64,000 bases of DNA, taken from contig LANB01000001.1 of the NCBI GenBank assembly GCA_000964245.1, forward strand, positions 4,340,965-4,404,964. Direction: 5' to 3'. Positions within the stretch are counted from its first letter, which is position 1. Each line of letters opens with the position of its first letter. A model generated the notes under the pieces. The model was not told the DNA's origin and ran no database searches. It saw only the letters and a program-made list of their open reading frames with translations. The translations under genes were made by a program, and so were the position numbers. Below, piece by piece: positions 8,835 to 18,318 of the stretch. The DNA is from Cellvibrionaceae bacterium 1162T.S.0a.05 (GTDB lineage Bacteria; Pseudomonadota; Gammaproteobacteria; Pseudomonadales; Cellvibrionaceae).

Positions 8835-9890
8835 TTAGTTGTTCAGTGCTTCGTTAAACGCTTTCTTACTGACAATACCCACCGGCCCCTGATAAATACC
8901 ACCTTCACCACCACTATCGTGAATGCGAATTTCCAGAGTATTTACATCCCGTAAAAGGGAAGCCGGAAATTCGTAACGCCGTTCAATCGCATAATAATCC
9001 GAATCAATTTCCAGATCTTTTTGACTCAGGGTGCCTGTGCGCCCGATAAGCTCACCATTGAGCTTAACCTCATCGGTATCATCGATGCGACCCAACAAAA
9101 GTATCAGGGCTTCATCGGAGGGAACATCGAGCGACGAAAAACTTTTTTGATACCAGGCCATGCCATCGTAGTGCGGGTACCCCTGGCTTTCCCAATTTCC
9201 GGGCACTTGAATTTTTTCAAACGCGTCGCCTTCTTTCGTTTTGAATTGCCATTCCCCTTCCAGGTTCACCAACATCGGCGGCAACGATGATGCATAAATG
9301 CCGATGTCGCCACGATAAATCCCACCCCCCATTTGCGCATCGTATACGCGAATTGCAATCAGGTTTTCACCGTCTTTTATGAGCGAGGCTGGAATGCCGT
9401 AGTGCCGGTATTGATCAAAGGCGCCGGTATACGTAGGTGGAAAACTCCCCTTACCGCCGATTCGCTGACCGTTGAAATAGACTTCGTCGACATCGTCAAC
9501 TTGACCCAAATCAAAAAATAGTGCGCGGTTTAAGTATTCGTCATCGATATCGAAGGACCGACGATACCAGGCGAAGCCATCATAATTGTCATGATTTTGT
9601 TGCTCCCAATACCCCGGCACCTGGATATCATCCCACTCGTCATCATCAAATTGCGGCGACGCCCATTCCAAATTGTCGCCTTTACGAAATTGCCATTCGC
9701 CGCGTAAATTGACGATGCGTTCGAGATTATCGCCCTCGTGAAAAATTGAATGCCCGCCGTGGTTCACATGAAACCAATCGAAAAGTGCATCATTTTGATC
9801 AAAAAAATCAGTCAGAAGAGACAACAGAAAAATAATCGGAGCCGCTATCATCAGGGCGATAACGTTACGTTTGACTTGAGAATTACTCAT
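8835..9890 (-). CDS. membrane-anchored protein with two GH2-like sugar-binding jelly-roll domains
   Basis: After a membrane anchor (about residues 11-28) come two copies of one domain. Each begins 'LxGEWQF' and continues 'VPGxWExQ...YDGxAWYxxSF', 'DEVxxNGExIG' and 'IRVxDxxxxGGIYxGxxGI'. This is the beta-galactosidase/GH2 N-terminal sugar-binding fold, here without any catalytic barrel. I chose the ATG at 9890 (351 residues) because AGGA lies 7 bp upstream; a longer reading to 9947 lacks this. It probably binds glycans at the cell surface or in the periplasm. Its neighbours are a GH105 enzyme 2 kb away and a transglutaminase operon. Confidence 0.8.
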   Translation of the reverse strand: MSNSQVKRNVIALMIAAPIIFLLSLLTDFFDQNDALFDWFHVNHGGHSIFHEGDNLERIVNLRGEWQFRKGDNLEWASPQFDDDEWDDIQVPGYWEQQNHDNYDGFAWYRRSFDIDDEYLNRALFFDLGQVDDVDEVYFNGQRIGGKGSFPPTYTGAFDQYRHYGIPASLIKDGENLIAIRVYDAQMGGGIYRGDIGIYASSLPPMLVNLEGEWQFKTKEGDAFEKIQVPGNWESQGYPHYDGMAWYQKSFSSLDVPSDEALILLLGRIDDTDEVKLNGELIGRTGTLSQKDLEIDSDYYAIERRYEFPASLLRDVNTLEIRIHDSGGEGGIYQGPVGIVSKKAFNEALNN

Positions 9891-10224
9891 CGTAAATCCT
9901 GTTAAGGTGTCCACTCGCAGTTCCGTAGCAATACTGGTCTTGTTCACATTAGCGCGCGAGCTTGCGTACTGAAAGGCCCAGGTATTAACTTGCGAATTTG
10001 TTTCTTATTTTAATGGCTATTAGTGAACCCTGGCCCGCCCTTTGTCGGGCTGGCACCACGATTATGGATTCAAATTGCAGCAGCGTGTTGTGCTCCAAGC
10101 TCAACCCTGCGATATTTTAACGAATTTCGAACAAAGTCTCAGCCAGCTAAACCTCGACACTCAAAATCAGATTCTTAATATCAGATTCTTATTATCAGGC
10201 GCTTAACATCTGGCAACTGGCATT
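9891..10224. other. intergenic region without recognised gene
   Basis: No convincing reading frame, RNA gene or terminator is seen in these 334 bases. They hold the upstream region of the sugar-binding protein gene and precede the palindromic element. Confidence 0.6.
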
Positions 10225-10399
10225 TAGGGAACCTCTGGAAAATGGCCTATTTTCCCTGTGGCGGCGTCAGCTCCGTGCCGGTGTGCCGGCTCAGTCGATC
10301 CTCATTTACTTTAGTAAACCGGGGTGCCGGCTCAGTCTGTTCTCCGCGCGGTGCTTCCTTGCCACAGAAAAAATATTTCCATTTTTCAGAGGTTCCCTA
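10225..10399. repeat. 175-bp imperfect palindromic element (MITE- or REP-like)
   Basis: The left end TAGGGAACCTCTGGAAAATGG (10225-10245) is matched, inverted, by the right end (10379-10399; 20 of 21 positions). The similarity extends inward about 40 bp, including CTGTGGC on each side. Inside are two copies of GTGCCGGCTCAGTC and the palindrome GTTTACTAAAGTAAA, read on the minus strand. No reading frame is present. The right end overlaps the stop codon of the minus-strand transglutaminase gene. This has the form of a small non-autonomous repeat; whether it is multicopy in the genome cannot be seen here. Confidence 0.7.
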
Positions 10400-11296
10400 G
10401 ATGAGTTCTGCGGCGTCCTCTATGCGTGTCACATCGACCGACACATTCAGCTTGGGGCTTTCGCCACCACCAAAAATCACCCCTTTGAGCGGCGTCACAT
10501 CGAAATAGTCGCGCCCCCAGGCAGTAATAATATGCTGATCCGCCGCTAGCTTGTCGTTAGTAGGGTCAAATTCATACCAGCCTTCTGAGGGAGAATACAC
10601 CGCAATCCAGGCGTGGCTGGCATCACTGCCCAACAATTTTTCCTCACCTGGTGGAGGCAGTGTTTCGATGTAACCAGAAACGTAACGCGCTGGTAGCCCC
10701 ATCGCGCGTAAGCAGGCTATTTCAAAATGCGCAAAGTCCTGACATACCCCAGCCTTTTTCGCAAACACCTCTTCTAGTGGCGTGGCCACGCTGGTCGCTT
10801 CCGGGTCGTATTTAAAATCTTCGTAAATACGACTGGTTAATTCACGGACACAGGAAAGTACGGGGCGATTGGGACTGAATGATGCTTTCGCATAGGCTGT
10901 AATATCGTCGTTGAGCTTCACAGCCGGAGACGTCAGTAGAAACTCTTTCACCTCACGAATTTCTGTTGTCCTGCTGGTTGCTAACAACTCCAGCGCTTGA
11001 GCATAGCTGATGCCAAAATCCAGACGCTGCGCAGCATTTTGCGTATCGACATTGACCTCGCTCTCCGATGTAATTACCAGGCGTTCATGCGGCGCCTGGA
11101 TTTCAAAATGAAAAGCGGTGTTACCGAAATAGTCCTCATTGCGACTTGACCATGCCGAAAAAGGCTCAATATGAATATGGCTATCGAGACATTGCTGCCG
11201 ATCCGTGTTTCGCGGAACGAGAAAAGCGAGGTTGTAACACTGCGCAACCCGCTCTTGATATTCATATTCGGTGACATGCTTGACTCGAAATCGCAT
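10397..11296 (-). CDS. transglutaminase-like peptidase-fold protein
   Basis: A 299-residue cytoplasmic protein. The N-terminal beta domain starts 'MRFRVKHVTEYEY' and is followed by a transglutaminase core with Cys in 'AGVCQDFAHF', His in 'DASHAWIAVY' and Asp in 'YEFDPTND', so the catalytic triad is intact. The ATG at 11296 overlaps the stop of the preceding gene by one base (TGATG), which fixes the start. It is the last of five genes in an ATP-grasp/alpha-E/transglutaminase operon. Family members in this context are thought to act as peptidases or amide-transferring enzymes on peptides made by the ATP-grasp partner; the actual substrate is unknown. Its stop codon lies inside the adjacent palindromic element. 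Confidence 0.9.
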   Translation of the reverse strand: MRFRVKHVTEYEYQERVAQCYNLAFLVPRNTDRQQCLDSHIHIEPFSAWSSRNEDYFGNTAFHFEIQAPHERLVITSESEVNVDTQNAAQRLDFGISYAQALELLATSRTTEIREVKEFLLTSPAVKLNDDITAYAKASFSPNRPVLSCVRELTSRIYEDFKYDPEATSVATPLEEVFAKKAGVCQDFAHFEIACLRAMGLPARYVSGYIETLPPPGEEKLLGSDASHAWIAVYSPSEGWYEFDPTNDKLAADQHIITAWGRDYFDVTPLKGVIFGGGESPKLNVSVDVTRIEDAAELI

Positions 11297-13872
11297 CAGT
11301 TTGACTCCCAAACACTGACCAGCTGTTGAGGTCCGACACGGTGATCAAAGTACTTATCGCTGATTGCGGTACTCAGGTCACTGAGGTGTTGATTCAACTT
11401 CGCCATAGCATTTTCCAGTTCAAGGCGTTGCGGCTCAGACAATGCAAGCGCCTGTTGGTCTGCGGTAATAGTGTGGCAGAGTTCGTGCAAACGCGTTAGT
11501 TTGATTGTGGTTTCTGCCTCAAGCAAAGCGCGATGCTCTCTATCCAATTCCGAATGGTTTTCCGCTTGCGGTAAGCTATCAACATAAGCACGCAATCTTT
11601 CTAACTGATAGTTCAATGAGCGAGGGTTGGACGCATCCAGCATCACCAGATTTAATCCCAGTTCGATATCGAGTTCGCCCTGATGGCGTCGACGATAGGT
11701 CATCAGAATTTCCGTAGACAACAGCAAGGCGTGAATCATTTGACGCGTTGCCTGCGCATCCAGGGATGGCACCAGCAAAGCCCGAATAATTGCTGTGAGT
11801 TGCATGCCACGCTCAATTCGACGGCCCATTTCCATAAATTTCCAGCCAACACCACGCGTCATACTTTCGTGAGCGAGGCCAGACAAGGCCATCAGTGCGG
11901 TAACAAAGGGATCGAGTGCCTCTTCCGGTGCTGCGCTCAAATCGATATTGAGATTACCATCGAGCGCGTCGAGATTATCGCGAATATCGTTGATCACGCG
12001 CATCGTATCCGAAGAGAGCAGCTCCTTGGATTCGTCAGCACATTTTATTACCGAGTTCAGGTTTGAACGTACACTGCCTACACGCCCTGCATCCTTGATA
12101 ATTTGCATAAGTTCATCTTCAGGCGCATGAATACGTTCGTCAGCTGCGCCGACAAAACCCGGCCAGGTTGCTGTGACTTTGGTTGCCGCTGCCAACAGAT
12201 ATTTTTTGCATGCGAAGCTTATAGGCTCTTCGGCATTCAGTAACATAAAGACGGTTCGCAACATCCGCAGACTGGATTCTGCACGCTCTGCATAGCGGCC
12301 CATCCAGAAGAGGTTTTCCACAACCCTGCTCGGTAAACTGTTCAATGCGGGGTTTTGAAAATTCACCGCTTCAATGGCGGGAACATTGGTTGGACGTCTT
12401 TCAGGTTCGGATGCCAATACCCAGGTATCCTTGCTGAACGCACCGGCCTGATTGGAAATCAGAAAGGTTTTTTCTTCGATACCTGTGCGGGTGAGCCCAC
12501 CAGGCATCACAACATATTCAGTATCACTCGCCACGGCAAAACTTCGCAAAATAGCAGGCCGAGGCACCAGGTTCGCGCCGTCAAAAAACGGCACATGTGA
12601 GGCGGCAATGCTTGCTTGGGCAACATAGTTTTGTGGTTGCGCTTGCAGCGCTGCTCGCAAATTTTCCTTTTCGTCCTTACTCAGCCCCGCGACCAGAACA
12701 CTGCGATTTTTTGCCGAACGAAAACACTGTTTGATGACCAGCTGATCAAAATGCGCGAGAACATAACTCAAATCTTCTGGTTGACCACACCACCAGGTGG
12801 GAACCGTTTGCATACGCGGTTCACGGCCAAGCAAGGCTTTACTGATTGCGTTGATATAACGAAACAGTGCCGGATTTTCCAGCACACCAGAACCCAGCGG
12901 ATTGGCAATAACCACTTTACCCGCGCGCGCTGCTGTCACCAGCCCCGGTACACCCAGTTGCGAATCGCCGCGCAATTCCACCGGGTCACAATACCAATCG
13001 TCCACGCGCCGCAAAATGACATCGACCTGGCTCAAGCCGTTCAGTGAACGCATCCACACAGAGCCGTTGCGCACAACAAGGTCGGAACTCTGAACTAAAG
13101 GAAAGCCCAAATAATTGGCTAGGTAAGCGTGTTCAAAATAGGTTTCGTTATGTGCACCAGGCGTGAGAACAACCACTTGTGGATTATCGTGATTAAGCGA
13201 TAAGGAGATTAACTTGGCCCGCAGACGCTGGAAAAACAAGGCGAGACGATGCACATGACTATCGCGAAAGAGAGAGGGTAAGACCCGCGACATCACAGCG
13301 CGGTTTTCAAGGGCATAGCCTGCCCCACTGGGCGCCTGGGTGCGATCCGTCAGCACGCACATATTACCATCCGGTCCACGCACCATATCGACGGCATGCA
13401 CAATCAGCTCGTGGTTGCCCGGTGTACGAATTCCATGACATGGTCGGATAAAACCCGGATGAGCCAATATAATCTCGGCGGGTAGGACTCCGTGTTTGAT
13501 CAGTTCCTTCGGCCCGTAGATGTCTTTCAACAACAAATTGAAAAGCTCAGCGCGCTCCAACAGGCCCGACTCAATCTTCGCCCACTCTTCGCTGCCGAGG
13601 ACGGAAGGCACCAGATCGAGCCCCCAAATGCGTCCTTGTTTGCGAAACTCATCGCTGTAGATGTTATAGGTTGCACCATCATCACGCAGGATGCGGCGCG
13701 CCTTTGCGTAGCGATCACGCAGAGCCTGCAAGCCCATTCCCGTGATGCTTTCCATCAAATACTGCCAATTCGGGCGTTGTTCTCCCTCTACATCGAAAAC
13801 CTCATCGAGTAAATCCGCGCGGGGCGGATAACTCAAACGATCGTTTCTCAGGGATGTTTTTTGCTGGGGCAT
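11296..13872 (-). CDS. circularly permuted ATP-grasp protein fused to an alpha-E domain
   Basis: An 858-residue fusion. Residues about 1-490 match the circularly permuted type 2 ATP-grasp (DUF404/DUF407) family: 'VYSDEFRKQGRIWGLDLVPSVL', 'CVLTDRTQAPSGAGYALENRAVMSRVLP', 'VVLTPGAHNETYFEHAYLA' and 'VDVILRRVDDWYCDP'. Residues about 520-850 form an alpha-helical alpha-E (DUF403) domain beginning 'SRVVENLFWMGRYAERAE'. In the same operon these two modules also occur as separate proteins (18319-19770 and 17385-18317), so the operon carries two versions. ATP-grasp enzymes form amide or ester bonds using ATP; a peptide ligase role is inference. The ATG at 13872 has only a weak RBS. Confidence 0.92.
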   Translation of the reverse strand: MPQQKTSLRNDRLSYPPRADLLDEVFDVEGEQRPNWQYLMESITGMGLQALRDRYAKARRILRDDGATYNIYSDEFRKQGRIWGLDLVPSVLGSEEWAKIESGLLERAELFNLLLKDIYGPKELIKHGVLPAEIILAHPGFIRPCHGIRTPGNHELIVHAVDMVRGPDGNMCVLTDRTQAPSGAGYALENRAVMSRVLPSLFRDSHVHRLALFFQRLRAKLISLSLNHDNPQVVVLTPGAHNETYFEHAYLANYLGFPLVQSSDLVVRNGSVWMRSLNGLSQVDVILRRVDDWYCDPVELRGDSQLGVPGLVTAARAGKVVIANPLGSGVLENPALFRYINAISKALLGREPRMQTVPTWWCGQPEDLSYVLAHFDQLVIKQCFRSAKNRSVLVAGLSKDEKENLRAALQAQPQNYVAQASIAASHVPFFDGANLVPRPAILRSFAVASDTEYVVMPGGLTRTGIEEKTFLISNQAGAFSKDTWVLASEPERRPTNVPAIEAVNFQNPALNSLPSRVVENLFWMGRYAERAESSLRMLRTVFMLLNAEEPISFACKKYLLAAATKVTATWPGFVGAADERIHAPEDELMQIIKDAGRVGSVRSNLNSVIKCADESKELLSSDTMRVINDIRDNLDALDGNLNIDLSAAPEEALDPFVTALMALSGLAHESMTRGVGWKFMEMGRRIERGMQLTAIIRALLVPSLDAQATRQMIHALLLSTEILMTYRRRHQGELDIELGLNLVMLDASNPRSLNYQLERLRAYVDSLPQAENHSELDREHRALLEAETTIKLTRLHELCHTITADQQALALSEPQRLELENAMAKLNQHLSDLSTAISDKYFDHRVGPQQLVSVWESN

Positions 13873-13949
13873 GGATCAGCTCGGTTTATTCAGTACAACA
13901 TGTGGAGAGGCACTCTAGGGGAATAGGCGCCTCTTCGCTACTGCTATTT

Positions 13950-16900
13950 TTAGTCTGCCGCGCGCCGTAAGTCCAGGGTATGTGGAAATTCGTCGTTTGC
14001 CACCTCCTCTGGAGGCGCCATGGGGCGTGGCGCGTAGCCCTGAGGGAAAAACTCTCTGAGCGCATCGACTTCCGGCCGGGGTGTAAATGGCCCCTGCGTA
14101 AACCCCTGACCCTCATAGCGGGATATACGTCGGGATTCCGCCTCAAATGCATTCACCGGATAGGTATCGTAACTGCGCCCCCCAGGATGCGACACGTGAT
14201 AGGTAAAGCCGCCGACCGCCATGCCATTCCAGGTATCAATCAAATCGAAGACCAGCGGCGTATGCACACCAATAGTGGGGTGCAAAGCAGAAGGCGGTGC
14301 CCAGGCTTTGTAGCGCACACCGGCAACGTACTCGCCTTTTACCGAGGTTGCACTCAAAGGAACACGTCGCCCGTTACAGACCAATACATGGCGCTCTCCT
14401 ATCAGCCCCTTGGCTTTGACCTGCACACGCTCTACAGACGAATCCACATAACGCGCGGTGCCAAAGCTGCCAATCTCCTCTCCCAATACATGCCAGGGTT
14501 CGATTGCCCAATGCAATTCCAGCTCGACATTATCTATGCGGGTACGTCCATAATGCGGAAAACGAAATTCCAGGAATGGAAGCATCCACTCCAGCTCGAA
14601 CTGGTAACCGTGCTCCTGTAAATCAGCAACGACTGAACGCATATCCTCCCAGATATAATGCGGCAACATAAATTTGTCGTGCAGGGACGTGCCCCAGCGT
14701 ACCAGCGGTTTTTTATAGGGCGCTTTCCAGAAACGCGCCACCAAACTACGCAACAATAAAGCCTGCACCAACGCCATACGGCTGTGTGGCGGCATTTCGA
14801 AACCGCGAAACTCCAATAAGCCCAAGCGACCACTGGGTGAACCCGGAGCGTACAACTTATCTATACAAAACTCCGCGCGGTGGGTGTTGCCGGTAATATC
14901 AATTAACAGATTTCGCATGATGCGATCAATTAACCAGGGTTGTTCATTCAAGCCCTCAGGCATCTGTTTAAAAGCCACTTCAAGCTCATAAAGCATTTCA
15001 TCGCGCCCTTCATCCGCACGCGGCGCCTGGCTGGTCGGCCCAATAAAGGCGCCCGAAAACAGGTAGGACAAACAGGGATGATGCTGCCAATAGGTGACCA
15101 GGCTGCGGAGTAAATCCGGACGCCGTAATATCGGACTATCTGCCGGTGTTTTGCCGCCGAGCGTGATGTGGTTGCCTCCCCCGGTTCCGGTATGACGCCC
15201 GTCCAACATAAATTTTTCGGTTCCCAGGCGGGATTCGCGCGCGACGCGATACAACTCGTTGGTGGTATTCACCAACTCCTGCCAATTATTGGCAGGATGA
15301 ATGTTTACCTCGATTACACCAGGGTCCGGCGTTACCAGTAATTTGGTGATGCGATAATCGCGCGGTGGCTCATAACCCTCGATAACCACAGGCATTTTCA
15401 AGCTACTCGCACATTCCTCAATGGCGGCGATCAGCGCGACATACTGTTCGAGATTCGGTAGCGGCGGCATAAACAAATAAAGCTTGCCTTCACGCGCTTC
15501 AACACAAAGTGCTGTGCGCAAGACATCACGCACCCCTGTGACTTTCTGCTTTTTCTCTTCGAACTTTGTTGCACTTTTCCTGACAGAATTTTCATGGCCG
15601 TCATCATCGTGCAGATCTCGCGTATCTTCAGCGCCGGTTTGAAAAACAATGTTGTCTCTTTTTTGCAACGGCGATCGCGGAGTGAAAGGGTCCTGAACTG
15701 GCTCCAGATATTTTTCAAAACTTTCGTATTCCTCGCTCCAGGGCAAGCTACCCAAAGGCAGGCGCAAGCCCATTGGCGAATCACCTGGGATCAACACCAG
15801 GCGGCCGCGACGGGTTTCCCACTTGCTGCTACGCCAGTGATTGGGAAAACTCACCATACTCAGGGGGATGACAAAACCGGACGGTTTATCCAAGCCTTTT
15901 TCCAATAAACGCGCAAGACGTTTGCGCCCCAGGTCGTCTTTGACTTTGGCTGCGAGCAATTCAATATTCACCGGCACTTTTTGTTCTTCCAACAAATAAT
16001 GCAAGGCATCCTCGTAGCACGGCTGCACATAGTCTTCTTCGATGTTTAATAATTTCACCAGTTTTCGCGAAAACTTGTGGGCACTTTTAAAATCAAAACC
16101 GTAATCTTTATCAACACGCGCCAAAAACGCCTGGTTTTTCCATAGCGCCTCGCCATCACTTCGCCAATACAAACCAAGTGCCCAACGTGGCACTTCTTCA
16201 CCCGGATACCATTTCCCCTGACCGTAGTGCAACAAGCCGTGAGGCGCGAAATGATCACGCAATTTCAACAACAATCCTTTCGCCAGGCTCAACTTATGGG
16301 CGCCGAGTGCCTCAGTATTCCATTGCGCGCTTTCCATATCATCAATGGAAACAAAAGTGGGTTCACCGCCCATCGTTAAACACACATCGTTTTCCTGATA
16401 TTCCTTATCGACAAAATTACCCAGCGCAAGCACCTGCTGCCACTGTTCTTCGGTATAAGGTTTGGTGACACGTGGATCTTCGTGTATACGGAAAACGTCG
16501 TTGCTGTGAGAAAACTCGACTTCACATTTATCTGTCGCACCCGTAATCGGCGCCGCGCTCACTGGGTCGGGTGTGCATGCGAGGGGAATATGACCTTCGC
16601 TGGCAAACAGCCCTGACGTGGGATCGAGCCCAACCCAGCCCGCTCCCGGCAAATACACTTCGCACCAGGCGTGCAAGTCTGTGAAGTCCTCTTCGGCACC
16701 GGAAGGGCCGTCCAAAGACTTTTCATCCTGCTTTAATTGCACCAGATAACCCGATGCAAACCGTGCGGCCAAGCCCTTGTGACGCAATATTTGCACAAGC
16801 AACCAGGCTGTATCGCGGCAGGAACCGATTTTTCGTTCGAGGGTTTCCTCCGGTGTTTGAACACCCGGCTCCATACGGATGGAATACGAAATTTCCTGTT

Positions 16901-17357
16901 GCAAATGACTATTGAGCGCAACCAGAAAATCAATGGTCCGCATTTTTTTATCGGAGATCTCCGCAAGCCATTGAGTCAATAGCGGCCCGGCCTTGATTTT
17001 TTCAAGGTAGGGTTTGAGCTCTTTTTTACTCTGTTTATCGTAACTGAAGGGGTAATTTTCGGCGTATTCCTCCAGGAAAAAGTCGAAGGGATTGATCACC
17101 GTCATATCGGCAATCACTTCAACTTCAACAGATAATTCGTTGGTTTTTTCCGGAAAAACGAGACGCGCCAGATAATTACCAAAAGCATCCTGTTGCCAAT
17201 TGATAAAATGGGTTTCCGGTTTGACTTTTAAACTGTAGGCATGAATTGGTGTGCGACTGTGCGGCGCAGGCCGCAAACGAATCACATGCGCCGACAGGTT
17301 GACGTGCCGATCAAATTTATAATAGGTATTGTGTTGCAAGGCCACACGAATGGTCAT
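13950..17357 (-). CDS. large transglutaminase-like protein with DUF2126 region
   Basis: A 1135-residue protein. Residues 1-300 are a transglutaminase module ('MTIRVALQHNTYYKFDR' start; Cys in 'KIGSCRDTAW', His in 'DLHAWCEVYL', Asp in 'GLDPTSGL'). The remaining 800 residues match the DUF2126 family, with 'CLTMGGEPTFVSIDDMES', 'GGGNHITLGG', 'LIDITGNTHRAEFCIDKLY' and 'GLLEFRGFEMPPH'. The latter half resembles amidoligase/glutamine-synthetase-like catalytic regions, but I cannot assign a reaction. A strong RBS (GAGGGGAG) precedes the ATG. It sits 27 bp after the alpha-E gene and 77 bp before the fusion gene, in one operon. Confidence 0.92.
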   Translation of the reverse strand: MTIRVALQHNTYYKFDRHVNLSAHVIRLRPAPHSRTPIHAYSLKVKPETHFINWQQDAFGNYLARLVFPEKTNELSVEVEVIADMTVINPFDFFLEEYAENYPFSYDKQSKKELKPYLEKIKAGPLLTQWLAEISDKKMRTIDFLVALNSHLQQEISYSIRMEPGVQTPEETLERKIGSCRDTAWLLVQILRHKGLAARFASGYLVQLKQDEKSLDGPSGAEEDFTDLHAWCEVYLPGAGWVGLDPTSGLFASEGHIPLACTPDPVSAAPITGATDKCEVEFSHSNDVFRIHEDPRVTKPYTEEQWQQVLALGNFVDKEYQENDVCLTMGGEPTFVSIDDMESAQWNTEALGAHKLSLAKGLLLKLRDHFAPHGLLHYGQGKWYPGEEVPRWALGLYWRSDGEALWKNQAFLARVDKDYGFDFKSAHKFSRKLVKLLNIEEDYVQPCYEDALHYLLEEQKVPVNIELLAAKVKDDLGRKRLARLLEKGLDKPSGFVIPLSMVSFPNHWRSSKWETRRGRLVLIPGDSPMGLRLPLGSLPWSEEYESFEKYLEPVQDPFTPRSPLQKRDNIVFQTGAEDTRDLHDDDGHENSVRKSATKFEEKKQKVTGVRDVLRTALCVEAREGKLYLFMPPLPNLEQYVALIAAIEECASSLKMPVVIEGYEPPRDYRITKLLVTPDPGVIEVNIHPANNWQELVNTTNELYRVARESRLGTEKFMLDGRHTGTGGGNHITLGGKTPADSPILRRPDLLRSLVTYWQHHPCLSYLFSGAFIGPTSQAPRADEGRDEMLYELEVAFKQMPEGLNEQPWLIDRIMRNLLIDITGNTHRAEFCIDKLYAPGSPSGRLGLLEFRGFEMPPHSRMALVQALLLRSLVARFWKAPYKKPLVRWGTSLHDKFMLPHYIWEDMRSVVADLQEHGYQFELEWMLPFLEFRFPHYGRTRIDNVELELHWAIEPWHVLGEEIGSFGTARYVDSSVERVQVKAKGLIGERHVLVCNGRRVPLSATSVKGEYVAGVRYKAWAPPSALHPTIGVHTPLVFDLIDTWNGMAVGGFTYHVSHPGGRSYDTYPVNAFEAESRRISRYEGQGFTQGPFTPRPEVDALREFFPQGYAPRPMAPPEEVANDEFPHTLDLRRAAD

Positions 17358-17384
17358 AACGCTCCCCTCATTATTATCCCCTAC

Positions 17385-18317
17385 CTAGACTTCCGGGAAC
17401 CAGGTACGTGCTATTGCGCTATGTATCGAGGCGAGATCCTGTTGTAGATCGTTGAGGTATTCTCTCAGTGGCTCTCCCAGATTGTTATAGTCAATATCGT
17501 CAAAAATATTTTCCTGAAGCTTAATTAAGAAGTCGACGAGCTCTTTCGAACGCGGTAGCTTTTTCGCCGAATCCGCCAATGCATTCAAGCAGTGTGCAAT
17601 GGTTCTTGGGAACTGCGCATCCTCCAGCAAGTAATAAACAACATCCTCACCTTCTACTGCGGAGCGGGTTGTTCTTCGATAACTTTGGTCTGCGCCCACG
17701 GAGCGCAACACATTACCCCAGATAAGCTGTTCAACGTTCACTGTGCTTTCATCGCGCTCCATTTGCAACAAGGCTGCAGCACCGGCATCCAATAAACGCG
17801 TTGTCATATCGGCCCGCTCAAGGTTGCGCCCGAGACGAATAAAATACCAGGCAGCATCATGAGGCATGGTGCCGTACAACAAACCATTAATTTGCTGACT
17901 GCCTTTAACAATTTCATCCAGAAACACATTCCGTTGACTACGACCTATGCCCTGCTGAATATTGTCATTCACGTAAATACTTAATTCGTTTATCAATTCC
18001 CAGGCCTCACCGGGAACCACATCCATCGTTGTCCGTACATTCTCACGAATCATTTTCAAGGACGACACAACTGACGATGGGTTGTTGGCGTCCCCCAACA
18101 TAAATTTCACAACATTGCGCTCGTCTTTTACTTTATAGCGCTCAAGAAAATCCTCCTGCGCACTATTGATTTGCACGAGATTGAACCAGCCAAATTCAAC
18201 GGTTCTCGGTAAATCGAACAACAAGTTATCGTAAACACCCACCAGACGTGCAGTGTTTTCAACACGCTCAAGATAGCGTGCAATCCAGTAAACCCTTTCA
18301 GCAACTTTCGAAAGCAT
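17385..18317 (-). CDS. alpha-E domain protein (DUF403)
   Basis: A 310-residue all-helical protein beginning 'MLSKVAERVYWIARYLERVENTARL', the standard N-terminus of stand-alone alpha-E proteins. The ATG at 18317 follows the stop of the ATP-grasp gene (TAAGATG) with GGAGG about 9 bp upstream, so a longer reading is unlikely. Alpha-E proteins occur next to circularly permuted ATP-grasp enzymes and may bind their substrates or products; this is known from gene context rather than biochemistry. Second gene of the five-gene operon. Confidence 0.92.
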   Translation of the reverse strand: MLSKVAERVYWIARYLERVENTARLVGVYDNLLFDLPRTVEFGWFNLVQINSAQEDFLERYKVKDERNVVKFMLGDANNPSSVVSSLKMIRENVRTTMDVVPGEAWELINELSIYVNDNIQQGIGRSQRNVFLDEIVKGSQQINGLLYGTMPHDAAWYFIRLGRNLERADMTTRLLDAGAAALLQMERDESTVNVEQLIWGNVLRSVGADQSYRRTTRSAVEGEDVVYYLLEDAQFPRTIAHCLNALADSAKKLPRSKELVDFLIKLQENIFDDIDYNNLGEPLREYLNDLQQDLASIHSAIARTWFPEV

Positions 18318-18318
18318 C

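Noticed and set aside
13980..14621. 213-codon plus-strand frame
   Set aside because: It is antisense to the well-supported DUF2126 transglutaminase gene and has no domain pattern.
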